Shown in pieces: positions 7,252-9,314 of a stretch of DNA of 9,314 nt. Position 1 is the first letter of the stretch. Each line of letters starts with the position of its first letter. A program made the translations under genes and the position numbers. This DNA is from Gammaproteobacteria bacterium (GTDB lineage Bacteria; Pseudomonadota; Gammaproteobacteria; Arenicellales; JAOTYS01), in NCBI GenBank assembly GCA_029861795.1, contig JAOTYS010000157.1, forward strand, positions 1 through 9,314, given 5' to 3'. Under the pieces are notes generated by a model that had not been told where the DNA came from, did not search any database, and saw nothing but the letters and a program-made list of their open reading frames with translations.

Positions 7252-7767
7252 ATGTTGCGTCTAGATGGATCGCAAAAGCACCGCATAGAACTCACCGTCA
7301 ACGGTAAGCAGCACAGCGGCGAGGCACCGCCACGGCTGCTGCTGTGCGATTTTCTGCGTCATGAGCTCGGCCTGTATGGCACCCACGTCGGTTGTGAACA
7401 TGGAGTATGCGGCGCATGCACAATACTTATGAACGGGCGTGCGGTCAGAAGTTGTACTCAATATGCGGTACAAGCGGATGGCCAAGAGATCCAGACTGTC
7501 GAGGGCTTGAATAACGGTGACACATTAACGGATCTGCAAGATGCGTTCCGACAGCGCCACGCACTGCAGTGTGGTTTCTGCACACCCGGTATACTCATGT
7601 CCGTGACTCATTTTCTAAATTGCACGACCAATCCTTCAGAAATTGACATCCGTGATATGTTGTCAGGACATATCTGTCGGTGCACCGGCTATGACAGCAT
7701 CGTCAAAGCCATCCTAGACGTCGCCGAGACGCGGGCAATCGAGGCGAAAAATCAACAGGACAAGTGA
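7252..7767 (+). CDS. Molybdenum hydroxylase 2Fe-2S (small) subunit, CoxS family
   Basis: This 171-residue electron-transfer subunit carries two 2Fe-2S clusters between the Mo site and FAD. The N-terminal plant-type ferredoxin domain has C48, C53, C56 and C68 (GCEHGVCGACTILMNG, then SC). The C-terminal four-helix domain has C107, C110, C142 and C144 (QCGFCTPG, then HICRCTGY). All eight ligands are present, so the subunit should be functional. Length is normal (about 155-175), with a slightly long charged tail after residue 160. There is no twin-arginine signal at the start, so the enzyme is expected to be cytoplasmic. It begins 2 bases after the FAD-subunit stop behind a strong ribosome site. 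The order large-medium-small differs from the medium-small-large order of the classical CO dehydrogenase operon. Confidence 0.97.
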   Translation: MLRLDGSQKHRIELTVNGKQHSGEAPPRLLLCDFLRHELGLYGTHVGCEHGVCGACTILMNGRAVRSCTQYAVQADGQEIQTVEGLNNGDTLTDLQDAFRQRHALQCGFCTPGILMSVTHFLNCTTNPSEIDIRDMLSGHICRCTGYDSIVKAILDVAETRAIEAKNQQDK

Positions 7768-7775
7768 ATCACGCC

Positions 7776-8321
7776 ATGAACATTCGCAAAACAGTGGTAA
7801 TCCGGGAAACCGTATTTTCTGAGGCAGGGAGTCGGGTCTCCACACCCATCAATCGGGTGGCAGGCGTGGGGGTCATCATGAACCCTTTCGCCAGTCGGTT
7901 TGAGAAGGACTTGTCAGCACTTTTTGATGTTGGCTTTTCCCTTGGTGAACGACTAATGCAGGAGATCATGCCGCTACTGTCAAACCCCGTAGTAAGTTAC
8001 GGTAAGGCCGCCATAGTCGGCGCCGCGGGGGATCTAGAACACGGGCATGCCCTGCTCCACCCCAAGCTCGGAAAACCGGTGCGTGGCGCCATCGGTGGCG
8101 GGGAGGCGTTGATACCTTCATCAGCTAAGCTCGCTGCCATCGGGTCAACTATCGATGTGCCACTTGGTCACAAAGACAATGCGTGGTCATTCGATCATTT
8201 TGATGCGATGACCGTTTCGGTACCTGATGCGCCGCGTTCAGATGAGATTATGATGGTGGTCGTGATTGCCGATGGTGGTCGTCCTAATGCACGCGTCGGC
8301 CAAACACGCGCTATAGTCTAG
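7776..8321 (+). CDS. Amino acid synthesis family protein (PF06684, former DUF1185)
   Basis: From ATG 7776 the product has 181 residues, near the usual length of this family. Characteristic blocks are MNPFASRFEKDL at 35-46, YGKAAIVGAAGDLEHGHALL from 75, HPKLGKPVRGAIGGGEALIP at 95-114, TIDVPLGHKDNA at 125-136 and a closing EIMMVVVIADGGRPNAR at 157-173. The first structures from the family showed a variant of the Bacillus chorismate mutase fold and suggested a role in amino-acid metabolism; to my knowledge no reaction is established. GTG 7764 is an alternative start that overlaps the Fe-S subunit stop (GTGA) and adds four residues. AGGA at 7757-7760 sits rather close to the GTG and rather far from the ATG, so the choice is open; the ATG fits the family N-terminus (IRK near residue 3). 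No signal peptide is seen. Its place after a Mo hydroxylase suggests a step on a nitrogen-containing intermediate. Confidence 0.9.
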   Translation: MNIRKTVVIRETVFSEAGSRVSTPINRVAGVGVIMNPFASRFEKDLSALFDVGFSLGERLMQEIMPLLSNPVVSYGKAAIVGAAGDLEHGHALLHPKLGKPVRGAIGGGEALIPSSAKLAAIGSTIDVPLGHKDNAWSFDHFDAMTVSVPDAPRSDEIMMVVVIADGGRPNARVGQTRAIV

Positions 8322-8963
8322 AATAGCTTGTTCGCCTGAAGGCGAACCTACATACGATTGTCGGTGCTTTCGTAGGTGCGTCTTTAGGCGCACGTTGTTC
8401 GGTTTGTGTGCCCTGCTGAATAGCTTGTTCGCCTGAATGCGAGCCCACACACGATTGTCGGTGCTTTCGTAGGTGCGTCTTTAGGCCACGCCGTTCGGTT
8501 TGTGTGCCCTGCTGAATAGCTTGTTCGCCTGAATGCGAGCCCACACACGATTGTCGGTGCTCTCGTAGGTGCGTCTTTAGGCGCACGTTGTTCGGTTTGT
8601 CTCCTGCTGAATAGCTTGTTCGCCTAAAGGCGAACCCACACAGGATTGTCGGTGCTTTCGTAGGTGCGTCTTTAGGCGCACGTTGTTCGGTTTGTCTCCT
8701 GCTGAATAGCTTGTTCGCCTAAAGGCGAACCTACACACGATTGTCGGTGCTCTCGTAGGTGCGTCTTTAGGCGTACGTTGTTCGGTTTGTCTCCTGCTGA
8801 ATAGCTTGTTCGCCTAAAAGCGAGCCTACATACGATTGTCGGTGCTTTCGCAGGTGCGTCTTTAGGCGCACGTTGTTCGGTTTGTCTCCTGCTGAATAGC
8901 TTGTTCGCCTAAAGGCGAACCCACACAGGATTGTCGGTGCTCTCGTAGGTGCGTCTTTAGGCG
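8321..8963. repeat. Tandem array of about 6.7 BIME-like units, each with two head-to-head REP-type hairpins
   Basis: Units begin (GAATAGCTTG) at 8321, 8418, 8514, 8609, 8704, 8799 and 8894, with lengths 97, 96, 95, 95, 95 and 95, then a partial copy of 70. Each unit has a left palindrome (TTCGCCTAAAGGCGAA followed by CCTAC or CCCAC; starts 8331, 8428, 8524, 8619, 8714, 8809, 8904), a conserved 20-bp spacer, and a right palindrome (GTAGGTGCGTCTTTAGGCG; starts 8372, 8469, 8565, 8660, 8755, 8850, 8945). The reverse complement of the left element in unit 5 (8716-8734) matches the right element at 17 of 19 bases, so both are one REP-like sequence: a GTAGG head plus a hairpin with a TTTA loop. The two heads face each other as in a BIME. 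Unit lengths are mostly not multiples of three, so it is noncoding. It begins at the stop codon of the last operon gene and lies between convergent genes, where such hairpins could end or stabilise transcripts. Confidence 0.9.
8331..8393. terminator. First REP hairpin pair after the operon, possible 3'-end structure
   Basis: Ten bases after the operon's last stop codon are two hairpins: 8331-8346 (TTCGCC stem closed by GGCGAA) and 8377-8393 (GTGCGTC pairing with GGCGCAC, one G-T wobble, TTTA loop). No run of T follows either one, so a classical intrinsic terminator is not shown. Blocking of 3' exonucleases, or a Rho-linked end, are alternatives. This is inference from position and structure only. 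Confidence 0.4.
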
Positions 8964-8977
8964 AACAACGTCAGTAT

Positions 8978-9314
8978 TTAATCGCTTAATACCACCGAGG
9001 TCTCTATCTGGCGCTCCGGAATAGCCCAATACAGACGTAATAGCTTGTCCTTTACGTCTGGAGCGACCAAATGGAACCCGTTTTGTTGGTAAAAACGTAT
9101 CGCCCAGGTAGCGTCTGCCCAGGTCCCAATCAACAGGCGCTGCGTGGTCTGTCGACGCAAGTGACGCAACAATCTTCGTCCGATGCCACGGCGCTGCGCT
9201 GACGTTCGCACGTAGGCGTGCCGTATAAGCGTGACATCCTTCAGCGGTTGGATGCCCATGACCCCTACCAATTCGTCGTTTTCATCAAAACCCCAGAACT
9301 CGATGCCCGCCGCG
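8978..9314 (-). CDS. GNAT family N-acetyltransferase, 5'-truncated by window edge
   Basis: The - strand frame is open to the right edge, giving 111 visible residues that begin AAGIEFWGFDENDELVGVMG. The gene therefore starts outside the window, and the TTG at 9271 is not its true start. GNAT enzymes move an acetyl group from acetyl-CoA to an amine. The central strand and acetyl-CoA motif A are clear: VTLIRHAYVRTSAQRRGIGRR, with Q-R-R-G-I-G as the pyrophosphate-binding loop followed by helix LLRHLRRQ. Motif B is visible as ATWAIRFYQQNGFHLV. The stop TAA (8978-8980) is 15 bases from the repeat array. It converges on the operon and is probably unrelated to it. The substrate cannot be told from the sequence. 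Confidence 0.93.
   Translation of the reverse strand, partial: AAGIEFWGFDENDELVGVMGIQPLKDVTLIRHAYVRTSAQRRGIGRRLLRHLRRQTTQRLLIGTWADATWAIRFYQQNGFHLVAPDVKDKLLRLYWAIPERQIETSVVLSD

Noticed and set aside
3365..7767. Aerobic CO dehydrogenase (coxMSL)
   Set aside because: The Mo subunit lacks the AYxCSFR active-site loop of form I CO dehydrogenase and has NRGYGGPQ instead, and the gene order is large-medium-small, so CO oxidation is not supported.
8238..8586. Two - strand frames of 70 and 91 residues with repeated KTHLRKHRQSCVGSHSGEQA-like peptide
   Set aside because: They are translations of the REP array. The unit length (95 or 97) usually breaks the reading frame from copy to copy, and they cross the end of a real gene.
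8321..8963. CRISPR array
   Set aside because: The whole 95-bp unit is conserved, including the parts between hairpins, so there are no unique spacers; no cas gene is nearby.
8978..9271. GNAT gene starting at TTG 9271
   Set aside because: The frame stays open to the window edge and the residues before the TTG (GIEFWGFDENDE) fit a GNAT N-terminal strand, so the true start is outside.

Overview
The window reads as a chromosomal piece of a Gram-negative proteobacterium. A gammaproteobacterium is my best guess, because the intergenic array at 8321-8963 is built from REP-like palindromes with a GTAGG head, a style known best from Pseudomonas and relatives. Base composition looks moderately GC-rich and even across the genes. 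I see no insertion sequence, phage gene, tRNA or rRNA.

Layout. From the left edge to 8321 there are six genes on the + strand, with gaps of 66, 39, 9 and 2 bases and then a start beside or overlapping the preceding stop, so they very probably form one operon. They are: the C-terminal two thirds of a crotonase-family enoyl-CoA hydratase (cut by the window edge); a thiamine-diphosphate 2-oxoacid dehydrogenase E1 of the SucA/OdhA family, with several residues typical of the 2-oxoadipate enzyme DHTKD1; a three-subunit molybdenum hydroxylase in the order large (Mo), medium (FAD), small (2Fe-2S); and an 'amino acid synthesis' family protein (PF06684, formerly DUF1185). From 8321 to 8963 lies a noncoding tandem array of about 6.7 copies of a 95-97 bp unit, each holding two head-to-head REP-like hairpins. 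At the right edge, on the - strand, is the C-terminal part of a GNAT acetyltransferase that converges on the operon.

How the genes may work together (inference). The molybdenum enzyme would insert water-derived oxygen into a substrate, perhaps an N-heteroaromatic or an aldehyde. The PF06684 protein would handle a nitrogen-containing or ring-opened intermediate. The E1 enzyme would decarboxylate a resulting 2-oxoacid (2-oxoadipate is the favoured guess, giving glutaryl-CoA with borrowed E2 and E3), and the enoyl-CoA hydratase would act further down the acyl-CoA chain. This looks like a catabolic operon for an unidentified compound; the substrate cannot be read from the sequence.

Most notable details: the Mo subunit carries a C-terminal CoxG-like (SRPBCC) domain fused in the same chain plus a short basic amphipathic tail; its usual catalytic Glu near the Mo site appears to be Asp; the E1 protein mixes 2-oxoglutarate-type and 2-oxoadipate-type active-site residues; and the crotonase has an altered oxyanion-hole loop. 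Comparisons with named reference proteins were made from memory, without an alignment program.
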